NCBI RefSeq assembly: GCF_003233655.1
Contig: NZ_CP029832.1
Location: forward strand, 580,648-644,647
Length of the DNA: 64,000 nucleotides
Direction: 5' to 3'
From: Azospirillum ramasamyi
GTDB taxonomy: Bacteria; Pseudomonadota; Alphaproteobacteria; Azospirillales; Azospirillaceae
The number at the start of each line of letters is the position of its first letter. The stretch's first letter is position 1. Positions 42,899 to 51,742 of the stretch are shown here, piece by piece. Under the pieces are notes generated by a model. The model did no database searches. It was not told the DNA's origin and saw nothing but the letters and a program-made list of their open reading frames with translations. The position numbers were made by a program, and so were the translations under genes.

Positions 42899-43928
42899 GA
42901 AGAACAGCCTTCGTCGGGTTCTGGTCTGCGAGTATGTCACCGGCGGCGCGCTGTGCAACGGGCCGCTTCCGCCCGACCTGATGGCGGATGCCAACGCGAT
43001 GGTCGCGGCTCTGGTCGGTGATCTGATTGCGCTGGATGGCATTCATGTCATGCTGTGCCGGGACGAACGCCTCCCCCCACCCTCATTTCCGGCAGAGAGG
43101 GTCGCACTGTTCCCGGTGGCGCCGGGGGAGGATGCGGAGGCGCGCTGGCGGGCGGCGGCGGCCCTGTGCGACGTGGTCTGGCCGATCGCGCCGGAAAGCG
43201 ACGGGTTGCTGGCTTCCGTCGCCGATCTGTTTCGCAGCACCGGCCGGCCGGTGGTCGCCTGTGCGCCCGACGCCATCGCGCTGGCCTCGTCGAAGGCGGC
43301 GACGGCGGCCCGGCTGGCCGCCCACGGCATCGAGGCCATCCCCAGCGTTCCCTTCGGCGCCCCGCCGCCGCCCGCCGCCCGTCATGTGGTGAAGCCGGAC
43401 GACGGCGCCGGCTGCGTCGATACCTTCATCGTCGACGACATCGCGGCCTGGACGCCGCCGCATGCCGGCCGCTGGATCGTCCAACCGCTGGTCGAGGGTG
43501 AGGCCTGCAGCCTGTCGATGCTGGTCGACAATGCCGGCGGGGTGCGGCTGCTCGGCTGCAACCGCCAGAAGGTCGAGCGCGGGAATGGGCGGTTCGCCTT
43601 CCACGGCGTGGAAGTCGGGGTCATGGAGCACCGCCGTGCCGCCTGGGAGCCGCTGGCCCGTGCCATCGCCGCCGCCATTCCGGGTCTGCGCGGCTATGTC
43701 GCCGTCGATCTCATCGACCGGCCGGAAGCTCCAGAGCCGAACGGCCCGGTGGTGGTGGAGGTGAATCCGCGCCTCTCCGTCGGCTATGCCGGGCTGTCGC
43801 GGGTGCTGGGCTGGAATCCGGCGGGCGATATCCTGGCTCTGTTCGACGCCACATCGCCGGAGCCCGGCGTTGGATCGCCATGGCCATGGCCATCGTCAGG
43901 GCAGCCATCGTCAGGGCCATGGTTATAG
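42897..43928 (+). CDS. ATP-grasp enzyme (COG1821/MfnD-like)
   Basis: The product has about 343 residues. RRVLVCEYVTGGALCN at the N-terminus, SSKAATAARLAAHGIEAIPS, HVVKPDDGAGCVDTF, WIVQPLVEGEACSLSMLVD and VVVEVNPRLSVGYAGLSRVLG are in the order of the ATP-grasp fold, with the VVVEVNPRLS metal-binding strand at about residue 285. The family includes tyramine-glutamate ligase (MfnD) of methanofuran biosynthesis. The end of the protein is low-complexity (PWPWPSSGQPSSG), encoded by a small repeat. The start may be 42879, 42891 or 42897; all overlap or abut the divergent HisA-like start. The function is inferred by family and pairing. Confidence 0.75.
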   Translation: MKNSLRRVLVCEYVTGGALCNGPLPPDLMADANAMVAALVGDLIALDGIHVMLCRDERLPPPSFPAERVALFPVAPGEDAEARWRAAAALCDVVWPIAPESDGLLASVADLFRSTGRPVVACAPDAIALASSKAATAARLAAHGIEAIPSVPFGAPPPPAARHVVKPDDGAGCVDTFIVDDIAAWTPPHAGRWIVQPLVEGEACSLSMLVDNAGGVRLLGCNRQKVERGNGRFAFHGVEVGVMEHRRAAWEPLARAIAAAIPGLRGYVAVDLIDRPEAPEPNGPVVVEVNPRLSVGYAGLSRVLGWNPAGDILALFDATSPEPGVGSPWPWPSSGQPSSGPWL

Positions 43929-44154
43929 CGGCCAGCGGCAACCCGGGGCGCTGGCGGTAACGGCCGTTCCGATGCGCAACCGCCACTTGCTTCGATTGCC
44001 CCGCATACGATAAACCGGATGTGATCGTATTCCGGGATTTCGGCAGCTTCACCGACATGGAAAAGGACTTGGCGCTTCTCATGACCGACTTGCATCGACG
44101 GCTCGTGGTCTGCCAGCGACCGGCAGGCATCGGGACGGCGCGGGCGCGAACGCC

Positions 44155-44805
44155 TTGCTGACGGGACTGCCTGATATCGCAGCCCAGGGGGCCGCTGCCG
44201 CCGCCTTCATCGAAACGCATGCGGACTGGGCGGAAGCCATCATCTTCCTCATGGCGTTTGCGGAGGGGTTGACGCTCGTCGGGCTTGTCATTCCCGGCGT
44301 GGTCATGCTGACCGCGGCCGGCGCGCTGGTGGCCGCGGGCGTTCTCGATTTCTGGTCGGTCTATCTGGCGATCGTGGGCGGCGCCATTCTGGGGGACGCC
44401 GCCTCCTACTGGCTGGGCCGCCGCTTTGGCGAGCATTTGTTCCGGTTATGGCCGTTGAACAGGAAGCCCGAACTGCGCCGCCGTGGCGAAGCCTTCTTCC
44501 AGCGTCATGGAAGCAAGAGCGTGTTCCTGGCCCGTTTCATCGGCCCGCTGCGCGCGGTGGTGCCGACGACGGCCGGTATGATGGCGATGCCCCATCGCAA
44601 ATTTCAGACGTACAACGTCCTGTCGGCGGTGATCTGGGCCCCGCTGCTGATGTCGCCGGGCCATCTCGCCTGGACCGGCTACGATTTGAGCGGATTCGGT
44701 ATCCGTACCGCACCGACGGCCGAAGGCAGTGCGGAGCAAGGCGCGGCGAAGTCCTGCGCCCCTGCCCCACCTGTTGCCGGGATGCCGGAACCAACGGGGT
44801 GTTGA
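44155..44805 (+). CDS. DedA-family membrane protein, with unusual C-terminus
   Basis: The product has 216 residues with a TTG start. It shows the DedA features: FAEGLTLVGLVIPGVVML with a re-entrant-type segment, GGAILGDAASYWLGRRFGE, FFQRHGSKSVFLARFIGPLR and VPTTAGMMAMPHRKFQTYNV. DedA proteins are inner-membrane transporters implicated in recycling of lipid carriers and in membrane homeostasis. After AVIWAPLLMSPGHLAWTGY, the last helix of the family is replaced by a hydrophilic Ala/Pro-rich tail, so the C-terminal end may be truncated or frameshifted. A strong hairpin follows at 44829. Confidence 0.8.
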   Translation: MLTGLPDIAAQGAAAAAFIETHADWAEAIIFLMAFAEGLTLVGLVIPGVVMLTAAGALVAAGVLDFWSVYLAIVGGAILGDAASYWLGRRFGEHLFRLWPLNRKPELRRRGEAFFQRHGSKSVFLARFIGPLRAVVPTTAGMMAMPHRKFQTYNVLSAVIWAPLLMSPGHLAWTGYDLSGFGIRTAPTAEGSAEQGAAKSCAPAPPVAGMPEPTGC

Positions 44806-44828
44806 CCCCATCCTCGGCCTCACTGATA

Positions 44829-44867
44829 CCGGCGAACGCTTGAACCGACCTTTCAAGCGTTCGCCGG
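44829..44867 (+). terminator. Strong hairpin after the DedA gene
   Basis: CCGGCGAACGCTTGAA and TTCAAGCGTTCGCCGG form a perfect 16-bp stem around a 7-base loop, beginning 24 bases after the DedA stop. There is no T-run, but the position and strength fit a transcription terminator. I see nothing in the 160 bases between it and the IS630 end. Confidence 0.65.
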
Positions 44868-45029
44868 CCGCCGCGCCTCATTGGATTTGGGGGGCGGCGC
44901 GCCCCTATGGGCGCGGGTCCAGCCTGCGTGACGTTTGAACGCAATACGGCGGGTCAATTCATTGGCCTGCCGGTATGAGAGCCCCGTCCGGTTCACACCG
45001 ACGAGCCTCCCGTCCCAGGGTCACCCCTA

Positions 45030-46076
45030 GAGTTTCGAGCGTTTAATCTGACGCATATCCTGCATGTTTGAGGTAGTTCCAGCATTCGTCTGGTGTGTAG
45101 AGGTCGCAGATAGAGCCGACAGCCCTCCACAACTCCTCGATGGTACGGGCGCCGATGCGGCGGAGATGAGCTTTGAGCTTGGCGAACGCCATTTCGATAG
45201 GGTTGAGGTCGGGACTGTAGGGCGGCAGGAAGAGGAACCAAGCGCCACGTTCCTTGAGGATGGCCTTGGCCTTTTCACTCTTATGGCTGGATAGGTTGTC
45301 GAGGATGACGACATCGCCCGGCCGCAGGGTCGGGGCGAGTTGTGTCTCGACATAGGTCTCGAAGAGCGTCCGGTTCATCGCGCCCTTGATGATCCACGGG
45401 GCGGTCAGCCCGTCGCAGCGCAGGGCAGCGATGAAGGTCTGGGTGTCCCAATGGCCAAACGGCGCCGTGGCCTTGAACCGCTGGCCGCGCTTGGCCCGTC
45501 CGCGCAGTCGGGTCATCTTCGTGGTGGTTGCGGTCTCGTCGAGAAACACCAGCCGATCCGGCTCCTCGCGCATCCGGGGCTGACGGTGGCTGCGCCAACT
45601 CCGGCGGTCCTCAGCAACGTCAGCGCGACCGGCCTCGCTCGCCAGCACCGTTTTTTTTGACAGTGAAGCCGCGGGCGAGCAGGAAGCGCGACAGCGAGGC
45701 GGGGTGGACCGTGACCCCGCGCTCGGCCTTCAGCTTGGCCGCCAGTTCGGGCATGGTGATGTCGCCTTGCTTCTCCACCCAGCCGATCAGAAGTTCGGCA
45801 TGCGGGGCCAGCTTGCCACCGCCCGGTGGGCGCCCCTGCCGGGCCGGGTCCAGCGAGCCCGTTGCCGCCATGCGCTGAGCAAGCCGCACGCCCGTGCTCG
45901 CGCTCACATCGAACCGGCGCGCCGCCGCCCGACGCGAACCGCCTTTCTCGACCTCTCCGTAAATCCGAACCCGAAGGTCCGACGAATAGCTGCGCCCCAT
46001 GATCCACCTCCAACAACGGTGAATCACGTCAACGGCCCAAGCGCAACTGTCGATTCAGATTTCAGGCGCGATGCTC
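45030..46076 (-). mobile_element. IS630-family insertion sequence, about 1.05 kb
   Basis: The element is bounded by TA on each side (45028-45029 and 46077-46078), the target always used and duplicated by IS630/Tc1-type elements. From these TA bases inward the two ends match at 19 of 27 positions (TAGAGTTTCGAGCGTTTAAT on the left; TAGAGCATCGCGCCTGAAAT from the right end on the minus strand). It encodes one transposase in two overlapping frames and looks complete. Confidence 0.85.
45043..46027 (-). CDS. IS630-family transposase in two frames joined at an A8 slippery run
   Basis: The first frame (46027 to about 45650) gives the N-terminal helix-turn-helix part: GRSYSSDLRVRIYGEVEKGG, ARRFDVSASTGVRLAQRM and a GRPPGG linker. 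The second frame (to 45043) gives the DDE catalytic part: VFLDETATTTKM, VVILDNLSSHKS and PPYSPDLNPIEMAFAKLK, in which the Asp, Asp and Glu residues are all present. The frames meet at eight A on the minus strand (45651-45658), where a -1 shift turns VKKNGAG into VKKKTVLASEAGR, the expected family continuation. This is programmed frameshifting as known for many IS630 elements, not damage. Confidence 0.85.
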
Positions 46077-46242
46077 TAATCGCGCGGGCGGAGCGTGTCG
46101 GCTAGTTTCGCGCGTCCCGCCGTGTCCGGGGATGTTCGGCAAGCATGTCCGTAGCTCGTCGAAGCTCCCTTGTGCGGCGGGGCGCCCTCCTGTTGTTCGA
46201 TGCGGCCTCGCCGGGGCGGTGGCTTCCTATTGCCGGGGGCGG

Positions 46243-47067
46243 TCAGCGGCGGTCGAGGTTGCGATCCAGGTTGATGGAGGTGTACGGCACCTGGACGTAG
46301 TTGAAGACGCCACCGGTGTCGACATAGGGGGACAGGAGTTTGGTTACATTGAGCCCGACGCCGATGAAGACGTTACGTTCGCGTCGGTCGGAGGATCCGG
46401 GGCCGGAATAACTCTCATAGTTGCGGGCATAGTAGCCGACGTGGAGTTCCAGATAGCGCAGCAGCGGGTTGGTGACCTCTTCGAACCCATCGGCCTTGAC
46501 GGCGATGAGGTACTTCAGGCGCTGATAGTCGGTGGTGACGTCGAGCTGTCTCTTGCCGCGGGGGAATGGATCGTATTCGGCGCGGAAGTCGATTATCCGG
46601 TTGATCTCGGGATACTCCCACAACACATAGCCGAGCGCGGCCCCGGCCGCGTTGAACAGCATGTCTTGGTAGGAGAAGCCGTATTCGTCGCTGAAAGCGT
46701 CGCCGATCTCGATCGCCGTCATGACGCCGAGGGACGAATAAGCTCCGTAGCGGGCCGCATCCGACCGTCCATAGCCGAACCGTTCGTAGCTGTAGGCGAA
46801 CAGGTGGCTCAGCGCATAACCCGACCAGGCATGGCCCAGCTTGTCGGCGCCGCCCTCGCCGGTGGTGCGGCCGAACCAGCCCTCGTCCTGAAATCTGGGG
46901 CCGGCCGAGCCCCAATCCCACGACCAAGTGCCCCAGCCCAAGGCCAACGCGCCAGCCCCCACATTCAACCAGAGCGCCTTGTCCGAGCGGGTCATTTCCG
47001 AAGACAAGGCCCATCCGGGCTGGCAAACGAGAAGGAGCGCTAATAGCGTTCGAGCCAGATATCTCAT
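46243..47067 (-). CDS. DUF2279-family protein (YfiM-like), exported
   Basis: The product has 274 residues with an N-terminal signal peptide (MRYLARTLLALLLVCQPGWA). The core has a hydrophobic segment LWLNVGAGALALGWGTWSWD, then GGADKLGHAWSGYALSHLFA and IGDAFSDEYGFSYQDMLFNA with AAGAALGYVLWEYPEI, the conserved DUF2279 block rich in Asp/His. The C-terminal half (HVGYYARNYESYSG, RERNVFIGVGLNVTKLL) looks like outer-membrane beta strands. Function is unknown for the family; the envelope location is inferred. The region 46079-46242 between it and the IS630 end holds nothing recognisable. Confidence 0.8.
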   Translation of the reverse strand: MRYLARTLLALLLVCQPGWALSSEMTRSDKALWLNVGAGALALGWGTWSWDWGSAGPRFQDEGWFGRTTGEGGADKLGHAWSGYALSHLFAYSYERFGYGRSDAARYGAYSSLGVMTAIEIGDAFSDEYGFSYQDMLFNAAGAALGYVLWEYPEINRIIDFRAEYDPFPRGKRQLDVTTDYQRLKYLIAVKADGFEEVTNPLLRYLELHVGYYARNYESYSGPGSSDRRERNVFIGVGLNVTKLLSPYVDTGGVFNYVQVPYTSINLDRNLDRR

Positions 47068-47325
47068 TCCACCTCACACGAAAAGATGGCCGGGTTCCAG
47101 AAGCAGGTCGAAGAAGATCGCGCGGATGCCGAGTGCGTGGTCCTGGCATCCGCGACAGTGGCAGAATTGACTCAATGCTTCTTGGGGGCCAATGCTCATT
47201 TGTGTTCGGATTGGCGCGAAAAGGTGCATCACATAGTACAGTGCGGTCCGGAATACCTCGTTTTGGGGTGTTTTGCCGCGCGTCGTGACTGGTGGACGAT
47301 AGGCGTGCCTGTGGAGACGCGATCT

Positions 47326-48525
47326 CTATGCCCGTTTGTAGGCCATCAGGAAGGCCACGGTGCAGAGAAGGGGAAGCCCGACGTCGCGCATGCTCATATT
47401 GACGTGAAGCATGGCGGCATAGAGGACGATGCCGATCGTGGCGATGGCCGGCAGCAGGGTGTCGGCGACGCCGAGGATGCCGCGGCCGTCGAGCCAGACA
47501 CCGGCCGCCAAGACCGCATGGATCAGCACGATCAGGATGAGGAGGGCGATACCGGCCATCAGGACATATTCCAGGGTGAAGACCGCCGGCTGATACTGGG
47601 CCGGAACCGATCCGCTGAGAACCGGATTCAACGCGCCATGCGCCGCCGTTACCGCGATGACGGCGATGTAATGCAGCGCCGTCGCCAGCAGCAGATTGAC
47701 GGACAGCAACTCCACGGTTCGCCAGGGCAGGAAGCTGGGCCAACGGATACGGTCGAGGACGAGGATGGCCACCGCGGTCCCGCTGCCGAAGAGCAGGGCG
47801 TAGTCGGGCGACAGCGGCCATTTCGACACCGCATGACCGAGAGCCAGGATGTCGAACAACGCCACCGAGAGTCCCAGCAGGGCAACGACCGCGGTCAGGC
47901 GGGAGTGCCGGTGGTGGGCGAAAATCCGTCCGGCAAGGACGAAGAGAACCCACGGGAAGACAGGGAACCAGCCCGGAAAGGATGGCACGAACAGGCCGTA
48001 GATAAAGGGAAGCGGCAAGGCGAACCAGACGCCGCAGAGGGCGAGAAGGAAAAGGCCGATCAGCACCCGGTTGGCGGCGCCGACCCTGACGGCGACATCG
48101 AACAGCAGCCGGGCGGCGAAGAGAAACATGAAGAAGTCGCTGGAGAAGGGATTGCCCTGTTGGTACAGGCTGTGGATGGCCGCCAGGATGAACAGCTTCA
48201 GATGATCCTCGATGCGCCGGCCCAGCGGCTTTTGAAGGAAGCGATCGAGCGTCATTCCGTAGGCGAAGAAGAACAGCACCGGCGCCAGTTCGAAGACGAA
48301 TTGCAGGATGTTGACGAGATGGTAGGCGTCCGGCATCGCGCGCCCCCAATGGCCCGCCACCATGAACACAAGGGCGGAGACGCGGATGATATCCAGGCTT
48401 CTGTCTCTGGCCGCCGGCGGCTTCGCCATTGCCATTGGCTCATTCCCGACGATGGGCTGAGCCGGGGACCGGCTTGTCATGACGAGGGTTTCGGCCGGGC
48501 TGGCAGTCATTTCGCGATTCCTCAT
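47326..48525 (-). CDS. Polytopic membrane protein, acyltransferase/DUF1624-like
   Basis: The product has 399 residues and about ten membrane helices. The segment RSLDIIRVSALVFMVAGHWG near residue 40 has the R-x-x-DxxR pattern followed by a histidine seen in membrane O-acyltransferases and heparan-N-acetyltransferase-like proteins; FVFELAPVLFFFAYGMTLDR follows. I recognise the fold type but not the substrate. Start 48525 gives an ATGA overlap with the upstream glycosyltransferase-like gene, so the two are probably co-expressed and may modify and transport a surface polysaccharide or lipid. The 258 bases downstream (47068-47325) show no gene. Confidence 0.7.
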   Translation of the reverse strand: MRNREMTASPAETLVMTSRSPAQPIVGNEPMAMAKPPAARDRSLDIIRVSALVFMVAGHWGRAMPDAYHLVNILQFVFELAPVLFFFAYGMTLDRFLQKPLGRRIEDHLKLFILAAIHSLYQQGNPFSSDFFMFLFAARLLFDVAVRVGAANRVLIGLFLLALCGVWFALPLPFIYGLFVPSFPGWFPVFPWVLFVLAGRIFAHHRHSRLTAVVALLGLSVALFDILALGHAVSKWPLSPDYALLFGSGTAVAILVLDRIRWPSFLPWRTVELLSVNLLLATALHYIAVIAVTAAHGALNPVLSGSVPAQYQPAVFTLEYVLMAGIALLILIVLIHAVLAAGVWLDGRGILGVADTLLPAIATIGIVLYAAMLHVNMSMRDVGLPLLCTVAFLMAYKRA

Positions 48526-50144
48526 GACCGGTGCGGACGGGTGATGCCCAGGCGCCTCGGCAATGCCGCCGCCCATGCGGTAATCGCGGCGCGGTCCTTG
48601 CGGTCGAGCATCCAGACCATGAAGAGGGTTGCACCCAGATAGAGGGGCAGGGCCGGAAGCGTCTTGGTGTAGAAGGGGTCGAAGCCCACTTCGTAGCGCC
48701 AGAACGGGACGAGCGCGAACGGGGCCAGTGCCGCGACGCCGAAGATCCAGCGTGAGAACCACCAGGAGGGGACGAGGGCGGCCAGCGGCAGGAGCCACAG
48801 CATGAACCAGGGCCACATGTGGGTCGAAATGCTGAACACCACCGCCGCCATAACCGCGGTGGCGGCCTTCCAGGCATTCTCCGTGCTGGGACGGCGGTAC
48901 AGTGGGACCAGCGTCCACAGCGCGAAAGCGGCGAATGAAGCGCGCACGAGCCAGCGCAGGGGAGCGAGGTCCATGCCCAGCAGTCTCTCGGCAACGCGAA
49001 CGACATCGACCGGTTGAAGCCACTGCCAGCCGGACATGCCGCGGGCCGCATCGAAGAAGGTGGGAGAGCGGAAGAAGAGGAACAGAACGGCAAGGAAGAA
49101 GACGGCTGCCGGAATTCCGCGCAGGATATATGGGACCAGGATGCTCTTGAGATCCATGCGCTTGGATTTGCCGAGCCTGTACAGCAGATCGACCGAGACC
49201 AGGGACGCGCTGGTGTATTTGCAGGCGGCCGACGCGGCCAGCGCCAGCGGGCCGGCACGGTCGCCGGAGGGAAGGCGCATCAGCCACAGCAGCATGAGGA
49301 CGACCATCGCCATGTCGTTGTGCCCTTCGCCGGCCGAATAGATGTGGCCGATGGGCAGCCAGCCGAACGCGACGAGGCCGGTTGCGGCGGTCGCCTCGTC
49401 ATGGGTCCGGCCGATCCGCCGGACGATGGCGAGCGCGGCGATCCAGGCGCCGCCCAGGAGCAGCTTGAACAAAAGCCCGGTCACCCAGACGTTTCCGTCG
49501 CTGAGCGCCATGATGCCGGCCGAGATGACCGCCCACAGCGGGCCGTAGGTCATCTTCGCCGACACTTCGTCGAAGGGGTAGAGGCTGGCCTGTTCCGGCG
49601 TGAAGGGAACATAGTAAGGGTTGTGCCCCTCGAGGATCATCTCGCCCCACAATGCGGAGAACCAGAGATCCTGCGTCATTACCGGAAAGGACGGAATACA
49701 GGCGACGGTGAAAAGAACCGGCCAGTAGAAGAGGCGATCCGTCATCGCCTTCGTGACCGGACCGCTGAAATCGGTCAGCCAGCGGAACAGCCATGCCGCC
49801 ACGGCGATCTGAAGGGCGAGCGGGAGGCCATAGGACAGGAGATAGAGGCCATCATGGGTCAGGACGTTGCCGTCGGTGAGTGCATGCGCCAGCGGGATCG
49901 GGAAATCTGCGATGGACGCTGCCAACCGGGCGAAGAAGGCGGCCTGATTGGGCAGGCCGACTTCCCCATTTCGTGCATCCGATGCGGCAAGGAAGTAGCT
50001 CAGTACCGAATAAATCAATAAGCATAAGGTCGCAACGGCTCCAAGCTTGTCGATAACGGCACTGATCTTCCTGTCGTCCTGACCGTGTGCCGCAGTTCTT
50101 GGGAAGTATTCTTTTTTCGTAACCTGCGCTGACATCTCGTCCAC
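48522..50144 (-). CDS. Glycosyltransferase-87/DUF2029-like membrane protein
   Basis: The product has 540 residues and about eleven membrane helices. After a hydrophilic N-terminal stretch comes a first helix (LGAVATLCLLIYSVLSYFLA), then an extracytoplasmic loop with FPVMTQDLWFSALWGEMIL and EGHNPYYVPF, where the Asp is in the position of the catalytic acid of GT-C polyprenol-dependent glycosyltransferases. GPLWAVISAGIMALSDGN and GEGHNDMAMVVLMLLWLMRL follow. Such enzymes add mannose or other sugars from polyprenyl phosphate on the outer face of the membrane. The gene is followed with overlap by the acyltransferase-like gene. An ATG at 50135 is an alternative start. Confidence 0.75.
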   Translation of the reverse strand: MDEMSAQVTKKEYFPRTAAHGQDDRKISAVIDKLGAVATLCLLIYSVLSYFLAASDARNGEVGLPNQAAFFARLAASIADFPIPLAHALTDGNVLTHDGLYLLSYGLPLALQIAVAAWLFRWLTDFSGPVTKAMTDRLFYWPVLFTVACIPSFPVMTQDLWFSALWGEMILEGHNPYYVPFTPEQASLYPFDEVSAKMTYGPLWAVISAGIMALSDGNVWVTGLLFKLLLGGAWIAALAIVRRIGRTHDEATAATGLVAFGWLPIGHIYSAGEGHNDMAMVVLMLLWLMRLPSGDRAGPLALAASAACKYTSASLVSVDLLYRLGKSKRMDLKSILVPYILRGIPAAVFFLAVLFLFFRSPTFFDAARGMSGWQWLQPVDVVRVAERLLGMDLAPLRWLVRASFAAFALWTLVPLYRRPSTENAWKAATAVMAAVVFSISTHMWPWFMLWLLPLAALVPSWWFSRWIFGVAALAPFALVPFWRYEVGFDPFYTKTLPALPLYLGATLFMVWMLDRKDRAAITAWAAALPRRLGITRPHRS

Positions 50145-50674
50145 CAGTGTGTTCTTGACGGAGCCGCCAGGCCGTATGTTAAAGAAATTCAGGCAAAAAT
50201 TGATTGTTAATCGGTACTAATGCTGCGGATTTGCGTCTGATTGGGGCTATCCACCCTGCTTTGCAGATCGGCTTCCTTCGATGCCGCGCATTCGTATGAG
50301 GTTGGCCTTGGGTGCCTGCAAATGTCTGGTCCGCCGGGAAATCCGAGTCCGTCATGTATGGCCGGCACGAGTGTCTGGCTGCGGCGGATAACTTATGGTT
50401 AGCCCGGCCTCATGCTCATTTGCCGCTGGAACCGCATGGCTCCCGTATTTCGCTGGCCAAGACGGTAGGGTGTGGTTTTCATCTCCCGGTATTCGATTCG
50501 CGATGGAGAGGTTTCCACTGCGGCGCCCGTGAGTATGAGGGGTCGTTCGGCAGTTCTCCTGCTTGGATGCATGACTGATTCCCCATTCTGGAGGTGGGCG
50601 TCAGCTTGCAAACCCCATGGCTTCATGGACAGATTGCGCTCTCGTCGACCAGGGAAATGACAGGAGCGGCAGGG
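50145..50674. other. Intergenic region without recognisable gene
   Basis: The 530 bases separate two divergently transcribed genes. An 88-codon plus-strand open frame (50312-50578) has no recognisable motif and no good ribosome site. The first 100 bases, before the glycosyltransferase-like gene, are AT-rich and should hold its promoter. The ribosome site AGGAG of the dehydrogenase gene is at 50662-50666. Confidence 0.5.
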
Positions 50675-51682
50675 ATGCAGCAGCAGGCAAGGCGGTTCGT
50701 CGTCGGCATCACCGATCACATGATTCCGCCCCCCGATCTTGAAGCCGCCGTGCTGGATGGTGTCGCCGAGGTGGATTTCCTCGATTGCCGACGCGAGGAG
50801 GATCTCGACCCGGAGCGTCTCGCCCGGCTGGACGCGCTGCTGGTGTGGAGCACGCGCATCGGTCCGGCCACGGTCGAGCGGTTGAAGCGCTGCCGGATCG
50901 TCGTGCGTTTCGGGGTCGGCTACGACCGTGTCGATGTCGCCGCGCTGGAAGCCGCCAGGATCCCGTTCTGCAACAACCCGGATTACGGGACGGAGGAGGT
51001 CGCCGACCATGCCGTCGCCATGATCCTGTCGCTGCAGCGGCGCCTGTGGGAGCATGATGCCCGCGCCCGCGGCTATACGACGACATGGCAGGCCAATACG
51101 TTGACGCCGCTGCACCGTTCCGGCGCCGCGACCGTGGGGGTGGTCGGGGTCGGACGGATCGGCACCGCGGTGGTGAACCGCCTGAAGGGCTTCGGCTATC
51201 GGATCCTGGGATATGACCCGTTGCAGCCGGCCGGGCACGAGAAGGCTGTCGGCTACCGCCGCGTCCGCCGGCTGGAGGATCTTCTGGCCGAATCCGACAT
51301 CGTCACCTTCCATTGCCCGCTGACGCCGGAGACGCGCGGTCTGCTGAACGGGGCGACCCTGGCGGCGATGAAGCCGGGGGCCATCCTGGTCAACACCGCG
51401 CGGGGCGAGCTGTTCGCCGGGCTCGACCCGGTGGAAGCGGCCCTGCGCGACGGCCGGCTGGCGGCGGTCGGAACCGACGTGCTGCCGGTCGAGCCGCCGG
51501 CCCCCCATCCGCTGCTCGACGCCTGGCGGGCAGGGGAGGGCTGGCTGGCCGGACGGCTGGTGGTGACGCCGCACAACGCCTTCCACTCCGATCAGGCGGC
51601 CGTCGAGATGCGGCGCAACGCGGCGGAGACGGCGCGGATGTTCCTGGAGGACGGGGTGCTGCGGAACAGGATCCGGGCTTGA
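50675..51682 (+). CDS. D-isomer-specific 2-hydroxyacid dehydrogenase (C-terminal-binding-protein type)
   Basis: The product has 335 residues. The NAD-binding Rossmann motif is VGVVGVGRIGTAVVNRLKGF (about residues 152-171); catalytic residues are expected in VNTARGELF (Arg), VLPVEPP (Glu region) and TPHNAFHS (His). The N-terminal catalytic domain has VVRFGVGYDRVDVAALEAA. It reduces or oxidises a 2-hydroxy/2-keto acid. Start 50675 follows AGGAG; ATG 50657 is possible. It converges on the Ldh-family gene of the neighbouring transport operon, and the two dehydrogenases may act on opposite stereoisomers of one acid, which is speculation. Confidence 0.88.
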   Translation: MQQQARRFVVGITDHMIPPPDLEAAVLDGVAEVDFLDCRREEDLDPERLARLDALLVWSTRIGPATVERLKRCRIVVRFGVGYDRVDVAALEAARIPFCNNPDYGTEEVADHAVAMILSLQRRLWEHDARARGYTTTWQANTLTPLHRSGAATVGVVGVGRIGTAVVNRLKGFGYRILGYDPLQPAGHEKAVGYRRVRRLEDLLAESDIVTFHCPLTPETRGLLNGATLAAMKPGAILVNTARGELFAGLDPVEAALRDGRLAAVGTDVLPVEPPAPHPLLDAWRAGEGWLAGRLVVTPHNAFHSDQAAVEMRRNAAETARMFLEDGVLRNRIRA

Positions 51683-51721
51683 GGGGACTGGGCCTGAACG
51701 ATCAGGGTTTGAGCGAACGGC

Positions 51722-51742
51722 GGGGGGCAGACGCAGCCCCCC
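51722..51742. terminator. Hairpin between convergent dehydrogenase genes
   Basis: GGGGGGC and GCCCCCC pair around a 7-base loop, in the 59-bp gap between two converging genes and touching the Ldh-family stop codon. Its symmetry lets it serve both directions. No long T-tract is present. Confidence 0.5.

Noticed and set aside
45620..45670. Frameshift in the IS630 transposase as a sign of decay
   Set aside because: The shift occurs exactly on an A8 slippery run between two intact domains, as is normal for this family.
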